Of a stretch of DNA of 64,000 bases, positions 21,468-31,239 are shown one piece after another. A program made the position numbers and the translations under genes. The DNA is from Spirogloea muscicola. Taxonomy: Eukaryota; Streptophyta; Zygnematophyceae; Spirogloeales; Spirogloeaceae. The notes under the pieces were generated by a model. It saw nothing but the letters and a program-made list of their open reading frames with translations. It was not told the origin of the DNA and made no database searches. Positions within the stretch are counted from its first letter, which is position 1; each line of letters opens with the position of its first letter. The stretch lies in NCBI GenBank assembly GCA_009602725.1, contig WELB01000236.1, positions 106,138 through 170,137 of the forward strand, in the 5' to 3' direction.

Positions 21468-23388
21468 ATGGCGGTGGACAGCTGCAAGTTCTTGCAGAAT
21501 TGTATACAGTAGCATGTCTGATGACTCTCGCTGGTGCCAAGGGAATCAGTGCATATTAGATCACAACCTGGCAGGTAGCAGAATCAATTGCCTCTATGCA
21601 TAGAAGCACATTAAGAAGCAACTATTACAGAGACTTGGTTCATCGGTCTTTCATATTTTTAGGGGTTCATGTACCAACGAGTGCTGCAATACACTATGGG
21701 GCTTGCAAGGGGCTTAGTAGATCACGTAGCACATTTGTCCTGAATGGCATCTGCAAGCACCACCCAGAGCGTGGCAAGTCATGACAATATATGGCAGCAG
21801 TTGCAAGCTGGTTCGCTCAAATGGTTCTGAGAATTACGTTGTCATCAACAATGCTGGTCCCACTGGCAGTTGACGTTCTACGCGGTATTTGGGGCTCGTT
21901 GACATGACCTCCTCCAGCGGCTTGCTAGACGAGCGGTGGCCTCACGGGGCAGCAGGGCGAGCAGCCAGGTGACTATACCGCGGGCTTGCTAGCCCTGTCG
22001 TATTGCGTGCCTCTCTCCGCTTGGCTGCAAAGCTCCCAGGAATTTGCCTTGCATCTGCGTGCTGGCCTTGCCTTCGAGCCGCCAGATCTACGGGGCAAGT
22101 CCTTTCCCATCTGTTTCTCATACTAGCTTGCGGCTGTTGACTGGGAGATACTGCATTGCCATCCATAGTAGCACTTGTTTGGCTGAGTGACCTGCGGTTT
22201 CATATTGCGACTAGCTCTCTGTTGACTATGTTCACACACTTGTCAAGCTGCCTGTCACAGCCACTGACTTGTTCTGGAGGAGCCACTCCTGGAACCGAGG
22301 CCCATATGTTATGGATGAAAGGAATCCTAGGCCTTGAAGCCTACCAGCTTCTGGCATTTGCCATAAGTACTGCTGAGTGACACTCCCATATGCTATGATG
22401 AGTGACGGCTTTAGTCTGTATGGCAACTACTTCAGCAAGGAGCATGCATCTCTTCTCAGCAAGGAGCATGTCTTCTGTACCTTCGAGGTACCCGAATCCA
22501 AGTGCAGCTGCCTGCGCCCTCAGTAAGGAGCTGTAAGAACATAAGTGCCCTACCATTACGCTTCGCAAAAAGGAGGGGGGATGGCAGTACAAGGAAGCTA
22601 ATTTGAAGGCATGCTTGCTAGCTAACAGAGTGCAAGCCAATCTAAGCAACGAGCCCAGGTCCATATACAGTTGTGCAGCTACTTCAGACGGCCCAAGCTG
22701 ACTCAGGCATCTGCAAGCCCCGCATTGAGTACGAAGTCAGATATACCCTCACAAATCAAGATCAAAATCGGAATAGGTTTAAGCCCACAAGATGCAGACT
22801 GTGATGTTGACTCTACAGACATCAGCTCCTCAGTACTGCCTGCAAGAGTTGCTGCTGACATAGCAAGAAGGCTTGATGGTTTGATCCCTTATTGAAGACT
22901 GACTTGACTTATATCAGTCTACAATCTCTATCCAGCCATTTACTTAGAACTTGCAGAAGCACAGCCCTTGCAGATGTTGCAATCTTACTGACACTTGAGC
23001 ACAAGGTCCTCACGCTGGCCATGCGCTGCTCTTACGCGCTATTGATTGTCTTCAGCTGCACAAAGTTCCAATCGAGTGATTCTGATAGAGTGCAACAATG
23101 GTGTGTTGCCATAAGCACACACTCCTGTTAAGGTCCTGGAGCAGAGACCCTAGTCGTCAAAGCTCTGCTGCCGACAACATCGAGGAGGAGCTTTGCGCTC
23201 CAAGCCCTGATGCTGTGTCTACGACGTAGAGCAGGCCACAACAGGGTGCTCTCTTAGTCCACAAGGCGCCATGTTGATGAAGAGTCGCCCTGCCGTCGTG
23301 ACCAGTTATATAGCAGAGCGTGCCAATGACCTTGCATGCCGTATCTGACTCTGCAGAAGCGTCTTGAGCACAGCCATCAGCAGCCCCT
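21468..23388. other. Intergenic between two convergent genes; no gene recognised
   Basis: The EMB1703-like gene ends on + at 21,467 and the RHD3 gene ends on - at 23,389, so both 3' untranslated regions lie here. Short frames exist, for example near 22,671-22,895, without recognisable content. A short direct repeat (cagcaaggagcatg, two units) is at about 22,433-22,471. Confidence 0.5.
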
Positions 23389-26300
23389 TCAAGTTGTGAC
23401 CATGGAGGCCTGCACAGGCGACGCACGGCGCCGCAAAGCTGCATCCAGCGGCCCTTGGCCAGCCGCCAATGGGTTGTCGAGCGCGGCACCCAATGACGAT
23501 GTCGTCTCGCTCGCTGCTACCGGTGCTTCATGAGTGGGGCCATTCAAGTGCAACCTCTCCTCGCTGACCTCAGCCAGGCGCTTGAGCACATTGAGCATGG
23601 CTGGCACCACCTTTGCACTTACTGACAGCAGGCCAGGCACCTGTGCAAACTCCACATCATGCTCAGACATTCGATCAGCAATCCTGGCTTGCAGCTCGAA
23701 CTGAAAGGAGTGACTCACCCATCTCGCTGCTTTTGCAATACATCGGAAACTGGTGCCTGATAAGGTGATCAGAGCCATACAGTTCTGCTTCCCACAGTAT
23801 TGCTAAGCTTAGGTTATAGCACTTGATACATCAGGTCGATGCCAGCGCCAACTGAGTTGCCCATAAGCTGGCCACTTGTGGTTGGCATTTCGCGATGTTC
23901 TCACTGCCAGCGCAGCTCACCAGGCCGTGTCGGAATTCTGCCCTGAGGTCGATCTGCTTCATCAGTGCACGACCGAGGAGGATGACAGCAGCCGCAACGA
24001 ACCACATGATAGGATTGAAAGCAAAATCCCTGCACAGAGTAACACAGCACCAATTATTGAAGTCATCTTGAATGGTAATGACTAATCTCTTGTACATCTG
24101 AAGAATTTAGGTGGTGAGACATGGTAATGACTAATCTCTTGTACATCTGAAGAATTGAGGTGATCAGACAAGGTGGCATACCAAAGGAAGGCAAGTGCAG
24201 CGCAGAATTCGTTGAAGCCAAGCACAAACATTGCGACCATCGCCCACGGTGGTGGAAGCCACATGGCTTTCCGTCGGCTTGCCTCCTGCCATAGCAACAA
24301 CAAATGCTGCAGTCGGAATCTGCAAGCTTTGCCAGCTCATATGTCCTGAAACCTAGCCTAGAGACCTGACAGAGATGTTCCTCCTTCATTTGACACGAAT
24401 CCTAGACCCAGGACTCCAAGGCTGACTGTCAGCCGTCATGCGCCTCACTGGCCAGTGTCTCTGCGCACCTGCGCTGCCATAGCCTGGCTGATGGTGTACT
24501 CCGTCTCGGCCTTGAGCTGCCGCCACAGGATCCGGCACTGGCCAGGGGACAAGAGCACATCCTCCTCCGGTATCTGCACCTTGCCAGCATGCAGTTGCTG
24601 CAAAGTCAGCTGGCAGATCTGAACAGTGACTCTTAAGTCAATATGACATGAATAATCACATTGTCAGACCCTCAGATTCAAATGGAGAGGCAATGACAGA
24701 ACAACAGCAGCCTCTGCATCGCAGACGCACCGCCTCCCACGTGGACGATGTGAGGTACGACGAAGATGGAGCTGCAGCGGCATCGGTGGAGGTGCTGTCG
24801 GGGGAATCCGAGAGCAATGACAGGAGCGCAGGCTCTATGGTATTGGGTTGCTCTTCTTTGAGGCGCACCGCGGCAACAACAGCCAGTAACCGCAGAGCCT
24901 AGAGGCGGCAAACGTCGGTTGTCAGATACATGGTTCCAAATGTGAGCTCTAAATCTTGCCTACTTACACAAATCTGCTCTAAGCTGACCACCTCAAAAGC
25001 TAATGCCTTCACATACTACGGCCTCATTTTGGCAACAGAGTTAGGAACAGTGTCCTGGTAGCCCACCGCTGCGCGTGCATCCCGCGTGATGGCTCGAATG
25101 TCCTCGTCACCTTTCCAAACCCGCGGCATAGACTCCGCATCCCGACTGAAGACCATGTTGAATCTGATCAAAATACCTCAATGAGCACAATGTGTCAGTC
25201 AAAGCAGGCAAGCTCCAACTTTCTAGACGCTAAGATCTGGGGGGTTATGGTGTCCAGAGTGCCCACCTGTCCTTCATACGAATGAGGGCCTGTTTGGCCT
25301 CCTCACGTGCACGCCGCTCGATGCACGTCCGTCCAGCAGCCACCAGCGTCGCCGCCATCTGCGCAGCCTCGCCCTCCTCCACCTTGTACCCCTCCACTGA
25401 CTTCACCAGACTCCTCTCAGCAGCTGGCTCGCCAAGGTTGTCGTCAGTCAGGCTTTGAGCTTCAGAGTTTCATACATCAATTGTGCATGCTGAGCTGAGC
25501 TGTATAGCCATAAAGATGCACACACTTCAATGCACGGTGCAAGCTTGTAAGAGAGCTGCCACAAGGTACACTCGAGCAGTAGCCACCCAAGCTGAAGCTG
25601 TCGCCAATGAAGACTGCCTGCTATTGTTCTGCTCACTCTGCGTCTCTCGTGACAGGAGCTCGCGCAGGGCAGGCCATGTGTCGGACGTCCCAGCATCGAG
25701 CAGAGTTCCAGCGGGCTCCAAGATCGCGCGCTCCAGGTTGACCTGTGGCAGTAGCCAACTGGGTTGTCAGATGCGCCTAAGTTGGAGCATTCCCTCCTGG
25801 TGCCGGCCTTCAGCTGCCAGCTGTTGCGGCGCGCTGCAACCACTCCCACCTCAGCCTCCTTGGTGACGGCGGCGAGCCTTTGCACTCGGAGGGTTGCAAC
25901 ATGCGCCTCCAGGTCGCGCAGGAGCTTCTCGCGCGGCTTTGCCGTATCCCAGCCCAATAGGCTGACATGCGCATCGTCCAGCTTGACGTCAAAGCCTTCA
26001 ACCGCCGCCCTCGTCGTGGCATTTGCAGCCTCGGCAAATGGCACGTCACTTTCCAAAGCGAGCCGACGGTCCAATGCTTCCTTGAAGGCAACAAGCGCAG
26101 CCGTACGGTGGTGCGCCACCAAGGCCGTGTACGCCGGCTGCATGAGCTTGCCAATCTCGGACAGGAGAAGCTCGCGCTTGCTGCTTCGGACTCCCTCATC
26201 AAAATAGGCTGCCTCTGCATCGTACCTACAGAGCAGCAAGAACCGGCTCAACTCCTCAGCGACAGAACCGCAGCCGCAACTTGGGATGGAGCATCGAAGA

Positions 26301-28419
26301 TGGCAGCACGCAAATGCGTACCACTCGATGCAGTGCTCCAACATCAATGACGCCTGGCGCCCGAAGCCATCCACGGCCCTCGCCTTCGCAGCCTCGTCCA
26401 GGTCGCGCCACTCCTGCCAGCGTCGCAGCCGCTCGAAGTATGTGTTTTCAGACTCGAGGTAGTGCAAACTCCATGCATAGCAGACCCAGCCGTTTGTTAA
26501 ACGAAAGTCACCAGCCCTTGGGGCAAACTCTTATCAATCAAAGAGCAAACCATTGGCAGTCACAGACCTGCTGGTTGCGGAGCCCCTGCAGCTGCTCGCG
26601 TGCAATCTCCTCACACCGCACCGTTGCCACCATCACCTGCATAGCAGCAGCTCACATCGTTTGAGAGCCCCGGTCTGTCGTCCTACATTCTTGCTCCAAG
26701 GAGCACAAGTGCCACCTGAGCTGTCCAGCCAGCAAGTGCACCTTGTGGGCTGGCAGGTCAAGGTCACGGTTTTCCCGAATGATGCGCCACATCTCCTGCG
26801 CGCTCAGCGAGAACGCCGATGCCGGCACGACGCCGCGCCGGTCGCCCGCCAGCCCACCTGGTACGACCGAGTTCATGAATCGGTCTCGCAGCTTCATAAC
26901 CTGCTCCTTGAAGAGCTCCTCCTTCTCCTCGAAGTTGGCCAGCGCCGTCACCTCCACCTGCATTCAAGGGCAAAAGCGAAGGTCAGCTGTGTGCAAGGTG
27001 GCAGCAGGCAAAGGATTTCCTGAGCGGCACTTGTGCGGGACTGCTCACGTTGAAGAAGTCGCTGAGCGGCACCGCTGCATATTGTGAAGGCTTGGCAATG
27101 TTGTCCCAAATCTGCAGCATATAAAATTGCAACCGGCATTTCAGCTGTGTGAGGCGGGAACCTACAAGTAGCGAGCAGCGCATGATCAGCTGATGGCACA
27201 GTCAGCCGATGGCCAACGGCGCAGCCAATGACATTTGCCCAGGTGGCGGCCGGGGGCTGACCTTCTGAATATCCTCGCGCAGAACTGGCTCCAGCGTTTC
27301 CATTGGCGTCTGCACCACCGGCGGCAGGGTTGGTATGCGGCTTAGCCACAGGCCAACCATGCACGACGGGCAGCATTGGATAGCAGGACAGGCTCGAGAA
27401 CACGTTGGCAACTGCATTGCAAGTGGCGTACCTTTGTCTTGTCGCGGATGACAAAGAGCAGCGTGGTCTTGCGTGGCGTGAAGAGGCGCAGCATCACCTG
27501 CTCGCCAGCGCCAGAAACAGCTTCAACGCCGCTGGGTTGTGTGGTGAAAGCGGCGGCTGAGCGCGGCAGTCAATTGCTGCACCGCGCACCTGGAAGACGG
27601 TCTTGAGGAGGGGCTTGTTGGCGGCCTGCTCGCGCCCAATGTCGTGGCACCACCTTGCCGCAGCAGCAGGAGCAGTCGCGACAGTGGGGTTTGCCAGCGT
27701 CAGTCCACTTTGACGACATTGGGAGAAGGTGCTGGGTGAGGCCCAGCGAGCGCAAACTCAATTTGCAAATTCCCAACGGAAGTGACGCGTCCAGTGTGTA
27801 GAAAGTGACACCACGGTGGCAGGCAGCACTCACATGTTGACGATGACGATGTCAGAGACGGCGAGCGCAAAGAGCGCGCTCTGCTTCTCGAACGCCGTGT
27901 CGTCCTGCAAGCAGCCGGCCCATCGGTAGCCGCGGCAAGAAGGCGCACATCAGGACCGGCTCGCCATCTGCAGCAGCCCTCGCTCCACCGCCACAGCAGG
28001 CCGAGCTGCCGCACGACGGCGCGGCGCACACCTCGCCGCGCTCGCGGCCGTCGGTGCCCTCGATGTCGCACACGAGCGTGGGCGGCCGGATGCCCGCCGC
28101 CAGGCCCAGCCACACGCCCTGCGTCGTCTGGCTCCTGCTCGCCCGCAGGGCCACGCCGGCCGCCGCGCCGTCAGCTGCGGGCCAGCCGGCTCCATGCCGA
28201 ACCCGGCCAGCGTCGGAGCAGCCAGGGGGGGGGCCGCGGCGCTGGCCTGCCGGCGAAGGCGTCCATCTCGCGGAAGGACGTGCCGAAGAGGTGGTTGAGC
28301 AGCGTGCTCTTGCCTGCGCCACAACCGGCAGCCGCCGCAGCGTCAGCCGGCGGCGGCGGCGGCGGCGGCGGCAGCGCGCGGCGTATCGCTGCTCAGGGGC
28401 CCCATGATGGCGACAANGC
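23389..28419 (-). CDS. RHD3: RHD3/SEY1 dynamin-like GTPase, copy A (near complete)
   Basis: An ER-membrane GTPase that fuses tubules (plant ROOT HAIR DEFECTIVE 3, yeast Sey1, animal atlastin analogue). Exons on -: 28,313-28,247; 28,134-28,032; 27,904-27,834; 27,653-27,590; 27,497-27,432; 27,309-27,262; 27,111-27,049; 26,957-26,742; 26,636-26,568; 26,452-26,322; 26,225-25,850; 25,742-25,637; 25,459-25,267; 25,163-25,067; 24,898-24,731; 24,597-24,469; 24,285-24,182; 24,029-23,921; 23,640-23,389. Every junction agrees in phase. G1 is [20 protein letters not shown], switch RSQTT, G3 [13 protein letters not shown]4 FVIRDK. The helical stalk includes [18 protein letters not shown] and [14 protein letters not shown]. 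The C-terminal hairpin membrane anchor is [19 protein letters not shown] and [18 protein letters not shown], then an amphipathic tail [19 protein letters not shown]. Only the last codons of exon 1 (VAIMGPLSS) remain, cut at a single N (28,417), and its donor reads G|AT instead of G|GT. Confidence 0.93.
24070..24158. repeat. 51-base tandem duplication in an RHD3 copy A intron
   Basis: Inside the intron between exons 24,285-24,182 and 24,029-23,921, a unit beginning 'atggtaatgactaatctc' and ending near 'tctgaagaatt' occurs twice, offset by 51 bases (about 24,070 and 24,121), with few differences. It looks like a recent intron slippage and would make a length marker. Confidence 0.75.
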
Positions 28420-28425
28420 CGCCGC

Positions 28426-28458
<33 letters not shown>

Positions 28459-28480
28459 CGATGCCGGCGATGATACAGGC
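28340..28480. repeat. GGC/GCC trinucleotide tracts around the broken first exon of copy A
   Basis: A (GGC)n run at about 28,340-28,379 lies in intron 1, and a second (GCC)n run at about 28,419-28,460 replaces the coding part of exon 1, with one N at 28,417 between them. Copies B and E have a comparable tract only in intron 1. The second tract and the N together suggest a mis-join. Confidence 0.8.
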
Positions 28481-28778
28481 CGCAGGGCGTCCGACGATAT
28501 GGACGACCGTTGTGTCCGCCGCCTCCTCTGGCCTTGTCCACAGCCCCCGCCCCCTTTTGGATGAGCCACTCTTTCTGGCTTCGATTATTTCAAATACACG
28601 AAAATCCTCTGGCGGCTTTACAGCGGCTCTTTCAGACATCAGCAGCCGCATTCTTTCTATCTTCTAGTCTTCAACGCAGCGACAAAATGGGATGGAACTT
28701 GTGATAGAGGGCCTGAGTACAAGTACAAAGGGCAAGCACTTTGACAGTTGTACCTCACCTGCTGTTAAGCTAACCCGC
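28481..28778. other. Unclassified spacer upstream of copy A with LINE 3' tail debris
   Basis: 28,500-28,680 has short pieces resembling LINE sequence (a gatgagccactctttctgg stretch and a cagcggctctttcagacatc stretch). 28,690-28,778 is the 3' untranslated tail of the minus-strand LINE copy L5. The promoter of copy A would be expected here, but no element can be assigned. Confidence 0.4.
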
Positions 28779-29015
28779 TCAGTAACCACGAGTCAGCACG
28801 CAGAGGTCGCTGACTGATGCCCGAATTCTGGACGGCATTTGACAAGCCCTTGTGCCACCAGCGAAGGCCTGACCAGCTTTCTGGTGCAAAGCATGAGCCT
28901 TCGCTCGCTGCAAACAAGCCAACACACAACGTGCAGTCGCAGTCGCAGTCACACGACGTCGCACTGGGCAGGAGAGAAGGTGCACAGTGCGCTTGAAATG
29001 GATGGGAGGCCACAC
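28760..29015 (-). mobile_element. LINE 3' end (copy L5)
   Basis: A minus-strand C-terminal module reading CLQRAKAHALHQKAGQAF and VSDLCVLTRGY, with the stop at 28,779. It belongs to a subfamily with HQKAGRALVGG in place of HLRAGRALAAA, shared with the copies at 36,040, 36,763 and 40,100. It is 5'-truncated at about 29,015. Confidence 0.75.
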
Positions 29016-29099
29016 CAGACAGTGGACTGTTCAGGCAAATTCTGGTGCTATTTACTTGCAATCACACGAGCATTCATCTGTATCACTCAATTGTAGTCA

Positions 29100-29724
29100 C
29101 CAACATAGAGAAGTAAGCTCATCCTAAGGGCAGGTGGGCTGGGAAAAGCCAGCTTGAAAAGGTATGACAAGGTCCGAAGGGCCCAAAAGTTGCTGAAACA
29201 CACAACGAAGTGATTACTTGCACAGCTGTGCGGCTTTCGACTTCGTGCCTTTCGGCCCTTTGGATGTCCAGTCTACTTCAGCTTTTCACAGCCCTCAAAG
29301 CATTGATAGAGCTTACTTCTTTAAATGCCAGCAACAACATGTGATCAAGATCCAGGGGGGCTAAGGTAGATGAAGAGAAGCTGCTGGTACTGAGCAATTG
29401 TAAGAGCCAGCCAGGTGCATATAGAGGGTGTTCATATAATCTGTTAGCCGAGCCACAGGCGTGCCAAACAGGCGCTCTGAGTACCTTCGCCACTTGCATT
29501 GCTGTGTTGCTTTAGCGCCTTCGGCCTTTGACCTTGTCCATACTTTGTCCATGACCTGCCTTTCCACAGCCCTCACCCCCTTTGGAAGAGCCACTTTCTC
29601 ACCCGTGTCAGCAATATTGAGATGAGCTGAGGGGAGGAAGAGCACTTCCGCTCACAAGCTAGAGGCTGCAACTGGCTCAGCGGTGCAAAGCAAGCGCTTA
29701 AGACTGCTGGAGGAACGTGGATAG
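29100..29724. other. LINE-tail debris, no gene
   Basis: Two or three fragments of the family's 3' tail occur in both orientations (for example 29,131-29,180 with gtgggctgggaaaagccagc and caaggtccgaagggccc, and 29,540-29,600). No coding sequence was recognised. Confidence 0.5.
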
Positions 29725-30110
29725 GCGCATGCACCTTGATAATGTGTTTGGTGGCTGCAGGGATGGCAGGAGTCGCGCAACCTGGACGCAACTGCACCTT
29801 GTGGGCCGGGAGGTCAAGTTCGCACCTGTTGCAAATTTTGCACCAGATTCCTTGCACTCCTCACAGAAGCCGACACTGTACGACTTCGCCCTCGTCGACT
29901 ACCAGCCCCCCTGGCATGGTCAGCTGGACAAACAGTACCCGCAGCTCCGCCACCTGTTCCTTGAAGAGCTCCTCTTCGAAGTTGGCCAGCTCCGTCAACC
30001 TCCTCCTGCTGGGAATGGCGGAGCGCAGGTCAACCTGGGCTGCTCTTCAAGAGGTGGGACAGGCAAAGCTTTTCCTGGCTCGCTTGCTCAGGTACTCTAC
30101 GTTCGTCCTT
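29725..30110 (-). pseudogene. RHD3: RHD3 fragment X1: exon 9 joined to inverted exon 11 piece
   Basis: On the minus strand about 30,010-29,808 matches RHD3 exon 9: [20 protein letters not shown], and after decay CELDLPAHK. It runs without an intron into about 50 bases (29,807-29,757) that are the reverse complement of exon 11 (the WQEW...DLD region). The same exon-9/inverted-exon-11 junction occurs at 59,850-60,110, so this is a duplicated rearrangement rather than an independent event. It is not translatable as RHD3. Confidence 0.8.
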
Positions 30111-30590
30111 TTGCAGAAGTCAGGGGAAGTAGGTATGTACTTTGCACCTTCCGGCCCTTTAAGACCTTGTTCATTTTCATTCTATCAGGCTGGCCTCTCA
30201 CAGTCATCACCTTACTTTGAAAGAGCTGTTCCATCATCAGGCCAGAGGCAGGGCACTGCTGGAAGACCTCGATAATATCATAGGGGCGGGTCTCACTGTG
30301 AGCCGGGGGAAGACGCAGTTCACTCCACTTCACTCCTGGCTCTGTGGATCTTTGGCCTCATTGGCTTGGTTGGCTTGTCACCTTTTGGCCCCAATCAGTG
30401 CCTTGGCCCCACTGCTTGCTTCCGACGCTTTGATGCCTGGTACTTGGGCTTGGCATTCCTCATACACAGTTCATAGCAGATGGCACGTCATGCCGGCGTG
30501 CTGGTTGACTAGCTGGTATTACGATGTCCTTCTGCAGTTGTTGCTCGATCTCCAGGTGTAGGAGTTTGAGGAGCTGCGGCACATACTATT
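30111..30590 (-). repeat. Dispersed repeat R (copy 1), attached to RHD3 exon 9
   Basis: About 480 bases found again in the opposite orientation at 39,430-39,850 and 59,275-59,700. Shared landmarks are the ctgttccatcatcaggcc region near 30,220, the ttcactcctggctctgtgga region near 30,338 and the ttgctcgatctccaggtgta end near 30,540. In all three places it abuts an RHD3 exon-9 fragment. It contains a LINE-tail-like stretch but no recognisable coding sequence. Confidence 0.8.
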
Positions 30591-30779
30591 CGTGTATATC
30601 CTGCATCAAGTACAGGCTACAAGATTGGGGACCTTGCCCCCAACTGCGCCCGCTTGTCAAGATAGCAGTACATAGACAGCTACATTATTTTACACTGCGC
30701 TTGCTGCGGACGCACTTGGAGCTGGCCTAAAGGTGCTCTCAGTACGAAAGTAAAGAAGTAGAGCACACATGCTAACACC

Positions 30780-31225
30780 TGCAAGGTATGCCTTTGCATC
30801 TATGAAGCACCGCTTAGAGCCCCACGTTGAAGTTGGCAGCAAAGCTTCTGTGCAGATCGCAGCGTTTGACGAGTTCGAGCGTGTTACAAAGTAAGGCCCA
30901 CAATCTGGGACGGGCATCGCTTGCCAGGCACAGGTAGTTCTAAATATTGGGCAATATGCCTGCCTACATTTTCTACAAGTCGCGAATGACGACCAGCTGC
31001 CGGCCACATGATGCTTAAAAGGACTACAAGGAATGTCGAGTATGCAGCCATTGGTGTGAGATGAGCCGAGGGGTAGAGGAGGAGCTCCGCTGACGCAAGC
31101 CTGAGGCTGCTGCAAAGCGCACGACCAGCACGGCGGTGCAAGGCAAGGATCTGGCCCACTGGAGCGGCATGGAGGGATGCATTCAGTAGCATGACATCGA
31201 GCCTCTAAGGAGTGGTGCAAATTGC
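30780..31225 (-). mobile_element. LINE 3' fragment fused to the 3' end of RHD3 copy B (copy L12)
   Basis: The minus strand reads VGQILALHRRAGRALCSSLR then a serine/leucine-rich decayed end, recognisable as the family's RMRLSVSLQR...HLRAGRALAAA module. The same fragment with the same neighbour occurs behind copy C (47,170-47,510), so the LINE was already joined to RHD3 before that duplication. Confidence 0.6.
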
Positions 31226-31239
31226 TAGTGCTACCGGTG

